Origin: Bisporella sp. PMI_857
Lineage: Eukaryota > Ascomycota > Leotiomycetes > Helotiales > Helotiaceae
Assembly: GCA_021307315.1 (NCBI GenBank)
Contig: JAJSPD010000007.1
Span: forward strand, 496,001-560,000
DNA: 64,000 bases
Direction: 5' to 3'
Below, one piece after another: positions 33,093-44,013 of this stretch (its first letter is position 1; each line of letters starts with the position of its first letter). The notes beneath the pieces were generated by a model that was not told the origin of the DNA, ran no database searches, and worked only from the letters and a program-made list of their open reading frames with translations. A program made the position numbers and the translations under genes.

Positions 33093-34949
33093 ATGACGCG
33101 ACCAAGCGATGAGACTGCCAGAGGGGATGAGGAGATGAGTGCCTCATCTTCACGTGGCTCTGATATCATGATCTCTAAGGATGAGATCGAAGTCGAACTT
33201 GATACCTTTCATCGAGACCTAAAGAAGAATGAAGGTATGCATGAGGCTGATGGCGTACTGCAACCCCAAAGGACGATTGTAAGCCGTTCCTTCACGGTTT
33301 GACTACAAAGCTAACCATTTAGGAATCGATTAATCGTCACCAATCATCCTATCAAGGCATTAGCCCAGTTGAGCGCACACAATCAAGGGGTACGGCGAAG
33401 AGCACGAGAAGCAGACTCTCTCGAGTAATCACTCGCCATTCTAAGAAAGAACGCTTAGAAAGAGAACTCATCCCAGTCAGTGATTTAGATAATGACCTTG
33501 TCGGCTGGGAGAATCAAGATGATCCCAAGATGCCACTCAACTTCTCCCAAAATCGCAAATGGCTTCTCCTAGGTCTCATTTCATCCATCACTATGATTAG
33601 TCCTCTCGCCTCGTCTATGTTCGCCCCTGGAGTATCAATCATGAACAAGGATTTTGGGAATAATGACCAGACGATTAGTTCTTTCACAGTCAGCGTATTC
33701 GTTCTAGGTTACGCAGTTGGTCCCTTGATTCTAAGTCCTCTTTCAGAAATCTATGGTCGACGGCCGATTCTAGGAATTTCCAACGCTTTCTTCTGTGTCT
33801 GGCAACTTGCATGTGCGCTAGCACCAAATATCGGCGGTCTGATTGTGTTCCGTTTCTTCGCTGGAGTTGGTGGCTCGGGTTGTCTGACTATTGGCGGTGG
33901 CGTGATTGCTGATTTATTTCCTCGCGATCAAAGAGGAGTGGCTACCTCGATCTATAGCGTAGGCCCTCTGCTTGGACCGGTCATAGGACCAATATGTGGA
34001 GGTTTTATTGCAGAACGTGCGGGATGGCGATGTGAGTATAATTTTAACACCCATATATCTATCAACACATCGAACTAACATATTTCTCACAGGGGTCTTC
34101 TGGGTCCTCTTCATCGCAGGCACTGTATTAACAATTGGTATCGAACTTCTGAACCAGGAAACAAATCCTCACATCCTCATAGATAAAAAAACAGCTGAGC
34201 TCCGCAAGTCACTGAATCGGCCGGAGCTTAAATCAATTTACACGCCGGGCGGTTCTCTTCCTGCAAGGGCCATTCTAAAACAAGGCATGGTCCGACCTAT
34301 ACGCATGCTCTTCCTCTCCCCAATCGTCTTCACATTAGCATTATACATGGCTGTAGTATACGGCCTGCTGTACTTACTTTTTACTACTATAACAAGTGTC
34401 TTCATCCAGACTTATGGTTGGGACCCCGATATTTGCGGCTTAGCATACATGGGTCTTGGGCTGGGATTCTTCGTGGCGCTGCCACTCGTAGGACGGCTTA
34501 GCGACAGCACCGTGGTACGCATGACAAAAGCAAATAACAACGTTTTCGAGCCTGAATTTCGCCTGCCATCAATGCTGTTTTTCGCCTTCTTTATCCCTAT
34601 TACCTTCTTCTGGTACGGCTGGACTACCGAGAAACATGTCCACTGGATCGTGCCCATTCTGGGCTTGGCACCTTTCGGTTTCGGCATGATTGGGCTCTTC
34701 ATGCCCGTCCAGACTTATGTCATCGATTCCTTCCCTGAGTTTGCAGCATCGGGGCTTGCGGCTTTGACAACGAGTCGGTCTCTATTTGGAGCTTTCCTTC
34801 CCTTGGCGGGTCCAAAAATGTATGAGTCGTTAGGTTTAGGTTGGGGAAATAGTATTTTAGGATTCATTGCTGTTGCATTGATTCCTGTTCCGGCGCTGTT
34901 ATATAAATATGGCGGAAAGATTAGAAAGGAACATCCTATCAAACTTTAG
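33093..34949 (+). CDS. Major facilitator superfamily multidrug-type transporter (DHA1-like), three exons
   Basis: Exons 33093-33278, 33323-34031 and 34093-34949; 583 residues. The introns are 44 and 61 nt with GT-AG ends, and the second junction restores GWRWVFW. A hydrophilic, charged N-terminus of about 150 residues ends in the typical VGWENQDDPKMPLNF entry segment. Twelve membrane helices follow. Diagnostic motifs are LSPLSEIYGRRPILG (motif A, after helix 2), FRFFAGVGGSG (motif B with its arginine), and GPLLGPVIGPICGGF (motif C, antiporter signature in helix 5), placing it in the drug:H+ antiporter-1 group. Relatives export fungicides, polyamines, azoles or secondary metabolites at the plasma membrane. 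The substrate cannot be read from sequence. Confidence 0.93.
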
Positions 34950-36820
34950 AGACAAGGAAGTGGAAGTCGCATTAGAGAGACATGGTTGAATCAGGACTCG
35001 GTGAGAATGGACATGGCATGGATACAGACTTTTCTTTCGGCTGGTTTGTTAGCTTCGAAAGTTGAGAATTGACGGTCTGGCTAACAAAGGCACACATGTG
35101 TACCCCCACGATGTAGTAAATGGCAATAGTAGTATCGAGGGAAATATTGCGAATGCCGATACTTTCGTCCAACACTTCTCTTGCTGTTCTGTGGCTAGTG
35201 TCACCAGTGATGTTTTCTTCGTGAACTTGACGATAGGCTGCATTGGTTTACTAAGAGGGCATTGTTGATATCTAGCCTTACACTCTGAGCTTTTCAGCTC
35301 GGAATTAGATGAAATTGACTCTTTCAAGTGAATTTTATGACTGTTCGATATAGATTGTATGTTTATTTTGGTCCTGAAAACCTCTCAAGTAGCTCTAATC
35401 GCACATAGCATTCCAAAATATATCAGGCAATTGCCGGAATTATTCTTGGTGGTGGTCTGATTGGTCGGTATTCATGATGGTTGGCACAAACTCTACAATA
35501 TTATGGAACAAGGATTCATTGTGGTATCTCAAGCTACGCCAACTAAGACAGAACTTCTCGTAGACCAGATAAGCAAATGAATAAACCTGCTTCTCGGCGA
35601 GGCTGCCCTGAAACTCTCTTCATAGCAATAGCCATTGCATATTTATGAACACAAGATGTATCGTGTCGTTTCGACGATGCTCTATCCTACCTAACACTAA
35701 AGTCTCCAACTGGTAGGCACATTGCAGAATTTCGGAAACGTATTTTTCACATCCGATACGTCGGAGTCTCTTACTATGAGGCATCCGCATTCCCACGTTA
35801 AAACCACGATACAACGGCTGCGGAATTTGGATAGCTAGATGCTTGGTCTTGCCTGCGCAGGCAATGCCCGACATGGGGAATCTGATCAGCGTATGCTCCC
35901 TGAAATCTAAGTAGACAGTATCAAGGCCGTAGCTGAAGCAGGTAGTTGATGGCGTATGTTGTGACTAAAGGTCAGGGTGTAGAATTTCACAGCAATCACC
36001 GTGACTCACGGCAGACGTGTATGAAGGGAGGCGCCAGGGCTACAGATTTGAAGGCATGAAGAGGTGATACGGGACTATATGTAACACCCTCACCCGTATG
36101 ATAGAATGAAGAATGTGAATCGTCTCATTCATTGAGCCTCACGTCAAAGAAGTCTTTTTGGTAGATATTCAGAATCTGGACAAAGTTGTGGACCATACTC
36201 GAGAACACTGGTAAAGTTCTGGACTGGCAGTTTCATCTTGAAGATGGAAGATCCATGGCTTTAATGCCCGTTCCCAGACCATCAGGCGGATATTCAAATG
36301 GAACTCGTTCAAACGCTTAGATTGGACCTGATCTTGTATAGGCCAAGCTGGAGCTTTCGGGAGAAATCCTTTCGACTGGCGTGGCTAGCTATATGGTAAG
36401 GAACTTGAGGAGCTGGGTTAAATCTAATATGCGGTAAGAGATCCATAAAGAGCGAAGAGTGACGGACGGTTTGCTGTACGAGAGAACGCTAAGATAAGGT
36501 TGTGCTAGCTCAGAAAATCATGCGGGTATACCTAGAGTCCATGGAAACCCTTGCCTGTGATGACTTGATCATTCCGGCTTAGGTTTAAACGACATATTTA
36601 TTTAAATTTGTCTCAAGAGGCACCTATCCGGCCATATTATTCAGTGCATCCCATATAAAAAAAAGTAAAAGGTACATATTCAAAAGAAGTATTGCATGAG
36701 CAGCATCTATTCTTGTCTTATTTATTTTCATTAATAATTTTACAATTCTAGTGGTTGAAAGAGATTTATCCTTCTCATTTCTAATCCGCACCTGTCTCAA
36801 TTCTCTCTCTAAGTTGAGGC
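34950..36820. other. Intergenic region with a 2EXR-like remnant
   Basis: About 1.9 kb between the MFS gene and the PPR gene. A decayed minus-strand coding region at 35620-36330 is listed separately. The stretches 34950-35600 and 36340-36820 show no supported feature; frames at 35049-35327 are shadows. Confidence 0.4.
35620..36330 (-). pseudogene. 2EXR-domain-like gene remnant
   Basis: Read on the minus strand, a segment at about 36210-36310 gives IRLMVWERALKPWIFHL, which matches the LP-E-R--IW--AL opening of the fungal 2EXR domain, although the preceding leucine-proline is lost. Further pieces follow in shifting frames: CSRVVHNFVQILNIYQKDFF, then a SPVSPLHAFKSVALAPPF segment followed by CRES (the usual 2EXR end), and a final 84-codon open frame (35620-35874) ending in QLETLVLGR. 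In-frame TGA stops and at least one frame change separate them. 2EXR proteins form large, fast-evolving families of unknown function in Leotiomycetes and relatives. Confidence 0.45.
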
Positions 36821-39175
36821 TTATGTCCTATGTCTCATGTATCCGTCCTTGAAATGCCTCCTCTTGAAGCTGCGGTCCCACACTTCACGATTAAATCTCT
36901 TCACACTGGAATTGAAGACAACACTTCCTTGGGCAACTCGATAAGCTGCAGCGTTTTTAGGCAAGAACCTCGACCATTTCCGGACAAAAGTAGGTATTGC
37001 CTCTTTCCCCAGCCTGTGCTTGAATCCACCGTTCTTGGTTGAGTAGAACAGCCAATATTTCGCCATATTTTGGAAGTATAACACATCACGCTGCAGCCTT
37101 AAGTAAGCAAACGCAAGGTCCCGCTTTTGTGATTCGTATACTGGGTCTCGAAATCGCCACTCATACCCATGGCGCCTGCAGGATAGTCTGCTACGCTTGG
37201 CAACCGAGAGCTTCCTGGCAAAATTGTGCTCCGACTCTCTATGAAGCTTGACAGCCTGGTCCATGAGCCTCTCTGCTTCTCCGAAACGTGATCGTTTAAC
37301 TAAGTTCTTGAAGAAGGGAAAATACATTTGCAGGGTCGGCCGTGCATTGTACGGCGGAGATGTCATGGTAGCCCACAAAGCAGATAACGCCTCTTTGGAT
37401 AATTGACCTGTCCGTCTACCAGCTGTGGTCATTACTTCCTCGCCGGTCTCCTCATCAAACCGTCTCGCCCTATGCCTCGATAGCACATACGAGTAATGTA
37501 TTAGCTCATTCCAGACCCGGTTCGAGATTGGGATATTGTATTGCGTTGATACAAAGTCAATAATACGTAATGCCGTAGCTATGGAATTATTAATGGCATA
37601 TGCATGAGCGAGCGTGAAAAGAAGCTCTTCGGAAGGGTAGAGTGGAGAATCATATCGGTATGACTTGACTGGTGGTGGCTCTTCCTCGCCATCTCCCATA
37701 AGCATCCCTACCTCAACACCCCAGACACGTTTAAGAATTGAGGCTATCCCTTTGAGCTCCGCTTCGCGAGCCAGACCGACTATCATCAGGCAAAACGTCT
37801 CTTCGCTTCCACGAAGTCCAGAGGCAACAAGTTCTTTGAAAACTTCGGACACCATGTACAAGTGGCCTGCATGATGCTTGGACTTGGCAAGATGACCTTG
37901 CAGACCAATGCGTTGTTGCTCGCGTTCTCTCTGGCGTATATGTATAGGTATGACTCTGAGGTGCTTTTTCTGAAATGTATTAGACAACTCTGTCCAACTT
38001 TTGGCTGATAAGTAATCATTATAGCATTGAATGTCTGGGACTACCGAATGTTTCTTCATTTCGTCCCATATAATTTGAGCATATATAGTATTTCTAGATG
38101 CTTTAGCGCACTTGAGAAGATATTTATATTCGATGAGCGATGGACCATAGATGTCGTGACGAGCTTTAACGATGCTGTCAACTTGAGATAGAATGACAAG
38201 TGAGAAGCGATGAAAGCCAGACGGGTCTTTTGCAAGCCCAAATGAATTGAAGTGTTTGGGCTCGAACTCATTATACAATTCATCGTACCGTTTGACGAAG
38301 ATATGCGGGTCAAGACGCCTAAGGATTTCAGAGAAAGTCGTTGGGGGAAGATTAGAAAGGGCCGGTGCTCCTTTATCGCGGACACGATGAAGGAGAGTAT
38401 CGAGGAGAACGTAGGGGTCGTTCAATTTTAGAGCGTCTAGTATCAGACGCGTCTCTTGGGCTGTAGTTGTCTTTATGTCCAATGGAACATCCTCATCTAC
38501 CACAGGGTGCTTTGAAAACACATCATGGCTCCCAGTATGCGGTATCAACGGATTAAGTATTCCGCCATATCGCTGCTCCTTGACCTCAATGATCTGATCA
38601 TGGTGCCATTGGCGCCCTTCATTACTCCCACTCTCACTTTGATCCCGGGACAAATTTCCATATTCAGATGTGACCCGCCTTTGTATTTCATCTCGGGTAG
38701 CTGCGGCTTCGATGGAGTTTCGGCGATGTGTGTTGCTGCGGCTCCATAGAGAAGTAAGGTCACCTTCCACGCCCATGGAATCACTTTGTGTAGTATTTTC
38801 TATTAGAGGAGCCCCCTCGTTTCCGTTGTAATAAAAACCATCTTCTGAGATTCGTGATTGCAAGGCTGGTGTTGTGTGCGAGAACAATCGGACTCCACTA
38901 GAGCTTGACTTGCATCCATTTATCGCGATTCGAGGCCCTGGAAAGAGATGCCCACAATGCCTGAGTCCATATTGATCATCAATTGGTCTGTACTGGCTGT
39001 ACTGACGTAAATTTGGGGCAAACGATCCGCTTCGACAGCAGGGGCTCTCATTTAAGTGGTGATGGAAGCGTCTTCGCAGGCGGACACTGTGAATCCGGCC
39101 AACAGTGCCTTTGGGACATGAAAATGAGGCTACTCGAGACTCAATGATCTCCAGGACGTGATGCATGGTGACCAT
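36821..39175 (-). CDS. Mitochondrial pentatricopeptide-repeat-type protein
   Basis: Single-exon frame of 784 residues. The N-terminus is rich in Arg, His and Ser with few acids (HSVRLRRRFHHHLNESPCC), as expected of a mitochondrial presequence. From about residue 330 the protein is built of helical pairs with PPR character: IEYKYLLKCAKASRNTIYAQ then IWDEMKKHSVVPDIQCYNDY, later ALRIIDFVSTQYNIPISNRV, and MYFPFFKNLVKRSRFGEAER. The end is very basic. It resembles fungal proteins annotated as mitochondrial ATPase-expression (Aep2/Atp13-like) factors, which bind organellar mRNAs, but that identity is not certain. It shares a 223-bp region with the divergent LSM3 gene. Confidence 0.75.
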   Translation of the reverse strand: MVTMHHVLEIIESRVASFSCPKGTVGRIHSVRLRRRFHHHLNESPCCRSGSFAPNLRQYSQYRPIDDQYGLRHCGHLFPGPRIAINGCKSSSSGVRLFSHTTPALQSRISEDGFYYNGNEGAPLIENTTQSDSMGVEGDLTSLWSRSNTHRRNSIEAAATRDEIQRRVTSEYGNLSRDQSESGSNEGRQWHHDQIIEVKEQRYGGILNPLIPHTGSHDVFSKHPVVDEDVPLDIKTTTAQETRLILDALKLNDPYVLLDTLLHRVRDKGAPALSNLPPTTFSEILRRLDPHIFVKRYDELYNEFEPKHFNSFGLAKDPSGFHRFSLVILSQVDSIVKARHDIYGPSLIEYKYLLKCAKASRNTIYAQIIWDEMKKHSVVPDIQCYNDYLSAKSWTELSNTFQKKHLRVIPIHIRQREREQQRIGLQGHLAKSKHHAGHLYMVSEVFKELVASGLRGSEETFCLMIVGLAREAELKGIASILKRVWGVEVGMLMGDGEEEPPPVKSYRYDSPLYPSEELLFTLAHAYAINNSIATALRIIDFVSTQYNIPISNRVWNELIHYSYVLSRHRARRFDEETGEEVMTTAGRRTGQLSKEALSALWATMTSPPYNARPTLQMYFPFFKNLVKRSRFGEAERLMDQAVKLHRESEHNFARKLSVAKRSRLSCRRHGYEWRFRDPVYESQKRDLAFAYLRLQRDVLYFQNMAKYWLFYSTKNGGFKHRLGKEAIPTFVRKWSRFLPKNAAAYRVAQGSVVFNSSVKRFNREVWDRSFKRRHFKDGYMRHRT

Positions 39176-39398
39176 AGATTGGCATTTTTGTAGCTACCGC
39201 ATGATGGAATGTGGCGTGAATTGGTTTATGTTATGCAGCCCATAAGTGAGCTGGTTGCTTGTTACTTGTGCTTTTTGACGTCCTCCGAGCTTGGTGTTGA
39301 TAGCTTGAAAAAGCTTGGCATTTTTCTCCAGCCTCGCTTTCAACAACTGCGATCTTTGCGACAACACACCTCACCAACACCTACACCTTCTAGCAGCA
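39176..39398. promoter_or_regulatory. Shared promoter between divergent PPR-type and LSM3 genes
   Basis: Only 223 bp separate the two divergent start codons, so both promoters must overlap here. No clear TATA box is visible, as is usual for housekeeping genes. Confidence 0.6.
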
Positions 39399-39866
39399 AT
39401 GGCAGATATCGATGATGGAGCATCTGCTCCCGCTTCTGAACCTCTTGATCTTGTGCGCCTCTGCCTGGACGAAATCGTGTTTGTGAAGCTGCGGGGAGAC
39501 CGTGAATTGAAAGGCAGGCTACACGTACAACACCACCAAATCACGAGTGAGGGCTGTGCTAAAATAGCCTTAGGCTTATGACAGCCATTGCAATCTAGTC
39601 CTTGGGGATGTGGAGGAGACAGTATATGTTGTGGAGGAGGATGAGGATGAAGAAGAGGTTGTGAAGGTATGCTATTGATCGCGGACACACGACTTATTCA
39701 CCTGCTAAAGCTATGTGCAGACTATACATAAGAAGTCAGAGATGCTATTTGTTCGAGGTAAGCAAATTTCTTGGTGGCGGTAGCCGCCTATAACGGTGAA
39801 GTCTATGCTAATAGTGTTTCTGCAGGAGACAGCGTCGTACTTATTTCTCCACAAGCGCCATCTTGA
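39399..39866 (+). CDS. LSM3: U6 snRNA-associated Sm-like protein LSm3, four exons
   Basis: Exons 39399-39524, 39574-39666, 39721-39757 and 39826-39866; 98 residues, the usual length. All introns are 49-68 nt with GT-AG ends, and all frames join. Sm motif 1 spans [19 protein letters not shown] and, after the first intron, [16 protein letters not shown]; Sm motif 2 is [14 protein letters not shown]. The acidic insert between them ([13 protein letters not shown]) is characteristic of LSm3. The protein is part of the Lsm1-7 ring (mRNA decay, cytoplasm) and the Lsm2-8 ring (U6 snRNA, nucleus). Three introns in a 98-codon gene is a high density. Confidence 0.95.
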
Positions 39867-40360
39867 GACAAAAGGCATTACAAGGGGAACGATGTACCAT
39901 GATCAGCGCAATGCCCAAGCGGGGTTGTGGTTATGCACTTCGCAAGCATAACAACAATGGCGTTCTGTGCGAGGTTACAAAAGAATTGAAGGAAAGTTGC
40001 GGCAGTTACTGCAATCTCGCAAAGTTGCTCCTTGAGAGAGTAATTTGATACCAAAAAACAATAAAAGCGACAGCAAATTAAAACCATCCATTCATCCAAT
40101 ATTTGTTGAGCCTCTCGCCCTGTAATTATGGGGATCTTTGTGATGACTCCTCTCCCCTCATCGGTGGTGAATCATGGCTTATCGATAAGAGCTTTCCCCA
40201 GACTTCCACCATGTAAGAGTCACCACCACTCACCCTACAAAAGCATCCATAGACCATCATTCCTCCTTCATATCTGTACTATCTATATTATCTCAAATGA
40301 TCGAACGATTACAGAAGAAGATTCTGCTATTATTACGGTCAATAAAATAAGCATGACACA
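39867..40360. other. Intergenic between LSM3 and the GTPase gene
   Basis: No domain-bearing frame. The right part must hold the promoter of the GTPase gene; an additional 5' exon of that gene cannot be excluded. Confidence 0.45.
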
Positions 40361-42883
40361 ATGTCTACAACTAAGCACAAACTGACCCCTCATGAGCGGC
40401 GGCGTGGTGAACATGTACGCAATTCATATAGTAAATGTATTTTGCAGCCATTGACAAGATACAACTAGGCCCTGAGTGAATTTGCAGACTACGTCGAGAG
40501 CCAGCAAACTGTGCGTTATCCATCTGCAGTCAAAGCAGCAGCCCAAGCAGAAGAGCATGATGAGTTGGATATACTGAACGACCTGGACTTGGAAGAGAAG
40601 TCCACCGCAGTGAGGTTGAAAGAACTTCTACTAAGTAACGATGAGGGAAAGCTAGCCAAACTAGCTCAAATTCTTGAGACACAGATAGACGAGGGCCACG
40701 GTGAAACAATCTTTGAGTTGGGAGTGGAGAACAATGGAGAGCCAATGCAATTGTCCAAGTCAGAATGGGACATTGCATTTAAACAGTTGGTGGCAGGTGC
40801 GAAGAAAGCCAGAGCAGACTGTCAGATATTGTATACGAAAGGTATCGCGCCAAACGATGTCGTAGGAAGTGAAGGGTGCCATGGCAAAATGCTCCTTCGG
40901 CAACACCCTGCCACGGTTGAGGAGGTGATCGAAACCCGTATTGCAGTGGTGGGCAACGTCGATGCTGGAAAGTCAACTATGCTGGCGAGTAATTTTCAAA
41001 CTAAGTGATTGTAACCTTCAATAAAGAAGACTAACAATAATTCTAGGGGGTTCTGGTGAAAGGAGGATTAGATGATGGGCGTGGCAAAGCTCGAGTAAAT
41101 CTCTTCCGGCACAAGCATGTAAGTATTGAGAAGGACAATATCCAGTAACCTCGCAAATATTGCATAATGTTTCATAGCGACTGATTTTTAAAGGAAATCG
41201 AGACTGGACGAACTTCCTCCGTGGGTATGGAAATCATGGGTTACGACACAATGGGAAATCTTGTAGCTGCTGATGTTCCCGGTCGCAAGCTTTCCTGGGA
41301 AGAGATTGGCAAGCGTTCAGCAAAAGTAATATCCTTTTCTGATCTGGCGGGTCACGAAAGGTATGCTTTCCTCCAGCTTCTTAAACAGAATTTTCTCCAA
41401 AGGATTTGTTCTTCGTCCACTAATAAACGCATAATTGGTACAGTTACTAACGCAGTGTAGATACCTTCGTACTACCGTTTTCGGTCTCTTGTCGTCAAGC
41501 CCAAACTACTGTCTACTAATGGTAGCGGCCAATAATGGATTAATAGGCATGAGCAAAGAACACCTTGGCATTGCGGTAGCGCTTAATGTCCCGATTATGG
41601 TGGTAGTTACCAAAATAGACATCTGCCCACCACAGATTTTGGAGCAGACGATAAACCAAATCACGCGGATACTGAAATCTCCAGGTGCCAGGAAAGTGCC
41701 GGTGTTCATCAAGAATAAGGAGCAATGTATCAATACGGCAACGCAATTTGTATCACAGCGAATATGCCCAATCTTCCAAGTGTCGAATGTTACCGGTGAG
41801 AATCTGGACCTTGTCAGACAATTTCTGAATATTCTTCCCCACCATGGACATTACGATGCTGAGGCACCATTTGAGTTCCATATCAATGATACTTTCTCTG
41901 TTCCCTTCGTCGGTACAGTCGTTTCTGGAATCGTCAAGAGTGGCGTGGTTCACGCTGGTGATACTATTCTTATTGGCCCTGACTCTCTTGGGCAGTTCAC
42001 CACGACAAGGTGCGCTGTTTATGTTAGTACCATGTTAATATATACTGACAGCAGGTTATAGTATTCGATCAATTGAGCGTAAACGAATATCAGTCCCAGC
42101 CGCCTCGGCAGGGCAGTCTGCCTCTTTCGCACTGAAACGAGTGCGGCGAAAAGATGTCCGGAAAGGCATGGTGGTGCTCCCAAAACAGGAACATAAAGCT
42201 CCAAAGGTGTATCGAGAATTTGTTGCTGAGGGTAAGTTTCCACATCCTCTATTAGCATTTACCATACATCGAGCTTGTTTGTCCGCATCAAGCTAATCAC
42301 TGCTTTCAGTCATGATTCTAAGCCATGCAACGACTATCAAGACTAAGTATCAAGCCATGTTACATGTCGGTCCCGTCTCTCAAACATGCGCGATAATTGT
42401 AAGTAGTTTTCCATCATTCCATCACTGTCTCTTCCTCCTGGTAGTACAAGGTTGCGTACTATTCAGTATCATGTCCATACAACCACTTATTCCTACCTTT
42501 TGTAGGATATCGACCGAGAATATATACGAACTGGCGATCGTGCGCTCGTCGCATTCAGATTCGTCCAGCGCCCTGAGTATCTTGCTCCCGGTGATCGTCT
42601 GTTGTTCCGAGAAGGAAGAACAAAAGGCCTAGGCATTGTCAAATATGTAAGTTCTGCTCTTACAAGAACCAATTGCAGGTCATATCGTATGATTAGAAAG
42701 CTAGCACACCTACCCCATATTTACAGAAGCTAAATCTTCCCATCTTAGGTCGGATATGACCCAACGAAGCCATTGAATGCCAAGGCCAGCAGGGAGGAGA
42801 ATGGAAAACCTGCAGGAGATGAAGATCAGGATGCTATCACTGCGGCATTGACGTCGGCTTCAGTTCCAACTTCTGTTTCATAG
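40361..42883 (+). CDS. GTPBP1/GTPBP2-like translational GTPase, nine exons
   Basis: Exons 40361-40414, 40469-40984, 41047-41118, 41194-41360, 41461-42009, 42062-42231, 42310-42398, 42506-42646 and 42749-42883; 630 residues. G1 is GNVDAGKST (residues 180-188), followed after an intron by GVLVKGGLDDGRGKAR; switch region HEIETGRTSS; G3 DLAGHER (split by an intron in the arginine codon); G4 TKID. C-terminal EF-Tu-like barrels are clear (FVGTVVSGIVKSGVVHAGD, RSIERKRISVPAASAGQSAS, HATTIKTKYQAMLHV). Intron 2 (40985-41046) is spliced best with a GC donor (GCGAGT); no GT donor keeps the frame. Animal GTPBP1/2 act in ribosome quality control and exosome-linked mRNA decay. The N-terminal start is tentative (MSTTKHKLTPHERRRGEH). 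Confidence 0.88.
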
Positions 42884-43639
42884 TTTATGTCCGTTATGAT
42901 TTGTTACTTCACTAACGAGGAGTTTGCATTGCATTTCATGGAATGGAGTAATTTTGCATTTGGATTGTAAGGGGCGCAACATCCGCATAGCTTCATACTT
43001 CATTGCGTGTAGGAGTTTTGAACATGTCGATTGCAGCTTGACCGGTGTCTTTAGGGTAGGAGTTAGCGGATTGCCTTATATCGTATCTATATAACATTTG
43101 AAATGGTAATTGATGTTCTTTCTGACTCATCAGACTGTTATTAGATGTCACAATATCGCTACCCCATAGCTTTTATGTTTAGTATTCCAAGTCCAGTCTT
43201 CCTCGGATGCTCTGTGTCCGATAACACTTCCGCGTATTCGCCACTTTCCCGCTGAAAGGCATCGTAATTGTCGAGTAGACTCCAGTTTCCCGTTGAGACC
43301 AACACAAACCACCATGAAACACGAATTCTACAGAAACCTCGCATCAGTCCTGCTCAGAGACAAACACCTTGTTGGTGATCTTCAAGGGTAATCATCACAA
43401 TCTAGCCTCAAAATATGGTTCCGATGCGGGTTAGAGCTATCCAAGCCATCGAGGCTGCTCCAATATATGCATTTGACGCAATAGTGCAGCCGTTCCTGAA
43501 TGAGCCTTGTATATATTTGGGAGCCTCTACTACCGCTCTATTAGATATCTGATATTAAATAAACATAAACATACGCACCTATTTATGCGCCTCAAGCCCA
43601 AAATGTAAAATAAAATTGTCTCTTCAAAGGCAAGGGAAC
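42884..43639. other. Intergenic region
   Basis: 3' flank of the GTPase gene and DNA before a small decayed gene. An ATG at 43313 opens a 25-codon frame (MKHEFYRNLASVLLRDKH) that could be a first exon of the following remnant, but no convincing splice links them. Confidence 0.35.
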
Positions 43640-44013
43640 CGCAATTTCCCCACCCTTCTTTGCTCTTATCTTTTACTGATATATCGAAGCAGCCAACCGC
43701 CGATTCTACCAAGCAAACTGACGAGCCAAGGACCTTTAATACCAAAGTCCTCCCTGCTGGTTCGACAACCCTGTCTGAAATGCAGCAACTGAATGCTGGG
43801 GTTGAGTTAGCGCCTGGACAGCCGAATAACGCCGCGGATACCACGTATGATAACGGGCCGGATGCGCATTATGGGCTGGGAGCGGCCACGTAGGGGAGAT
43901 GCATGAGGAGGCTGAGGGGATGGGCCAAGTCCCGAGCTTGAAGGGTGCGGAGGAGAAGGAGCCAGAGAGTGCTAGAGTTCGTGATGTGGTTTATTCAAAG
44001 GAGCTCAGGTGAA
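43640..44013 (+). pseudogene. Small hydrophilic protein gene, probably frameshifted
   Basis: An open frame from about 43612 reads FTDISKQPTADSTKQ, NTKVLPAGSTTLSEMQQLN and GLGAAT, then hits a TAG at 43891. Shifting by one base just there opens GEMHEEAEGMGQVPSLKGAE...VRDVVYSKELR to a TGA at 44011-44013. The two halves have the same composition, so a one-base indel is the simplest reading. The family is not recognised. Its end overlaps the 3' end of the convergent minus-strand gene by 9 bp. Confidence 0.35.

Noticed and set aside
36901..37089. Several 60-110 codon frames antisense to or shifted within the PPR-type gene
   Set aside because: They are shadows of the 784-codon frame.
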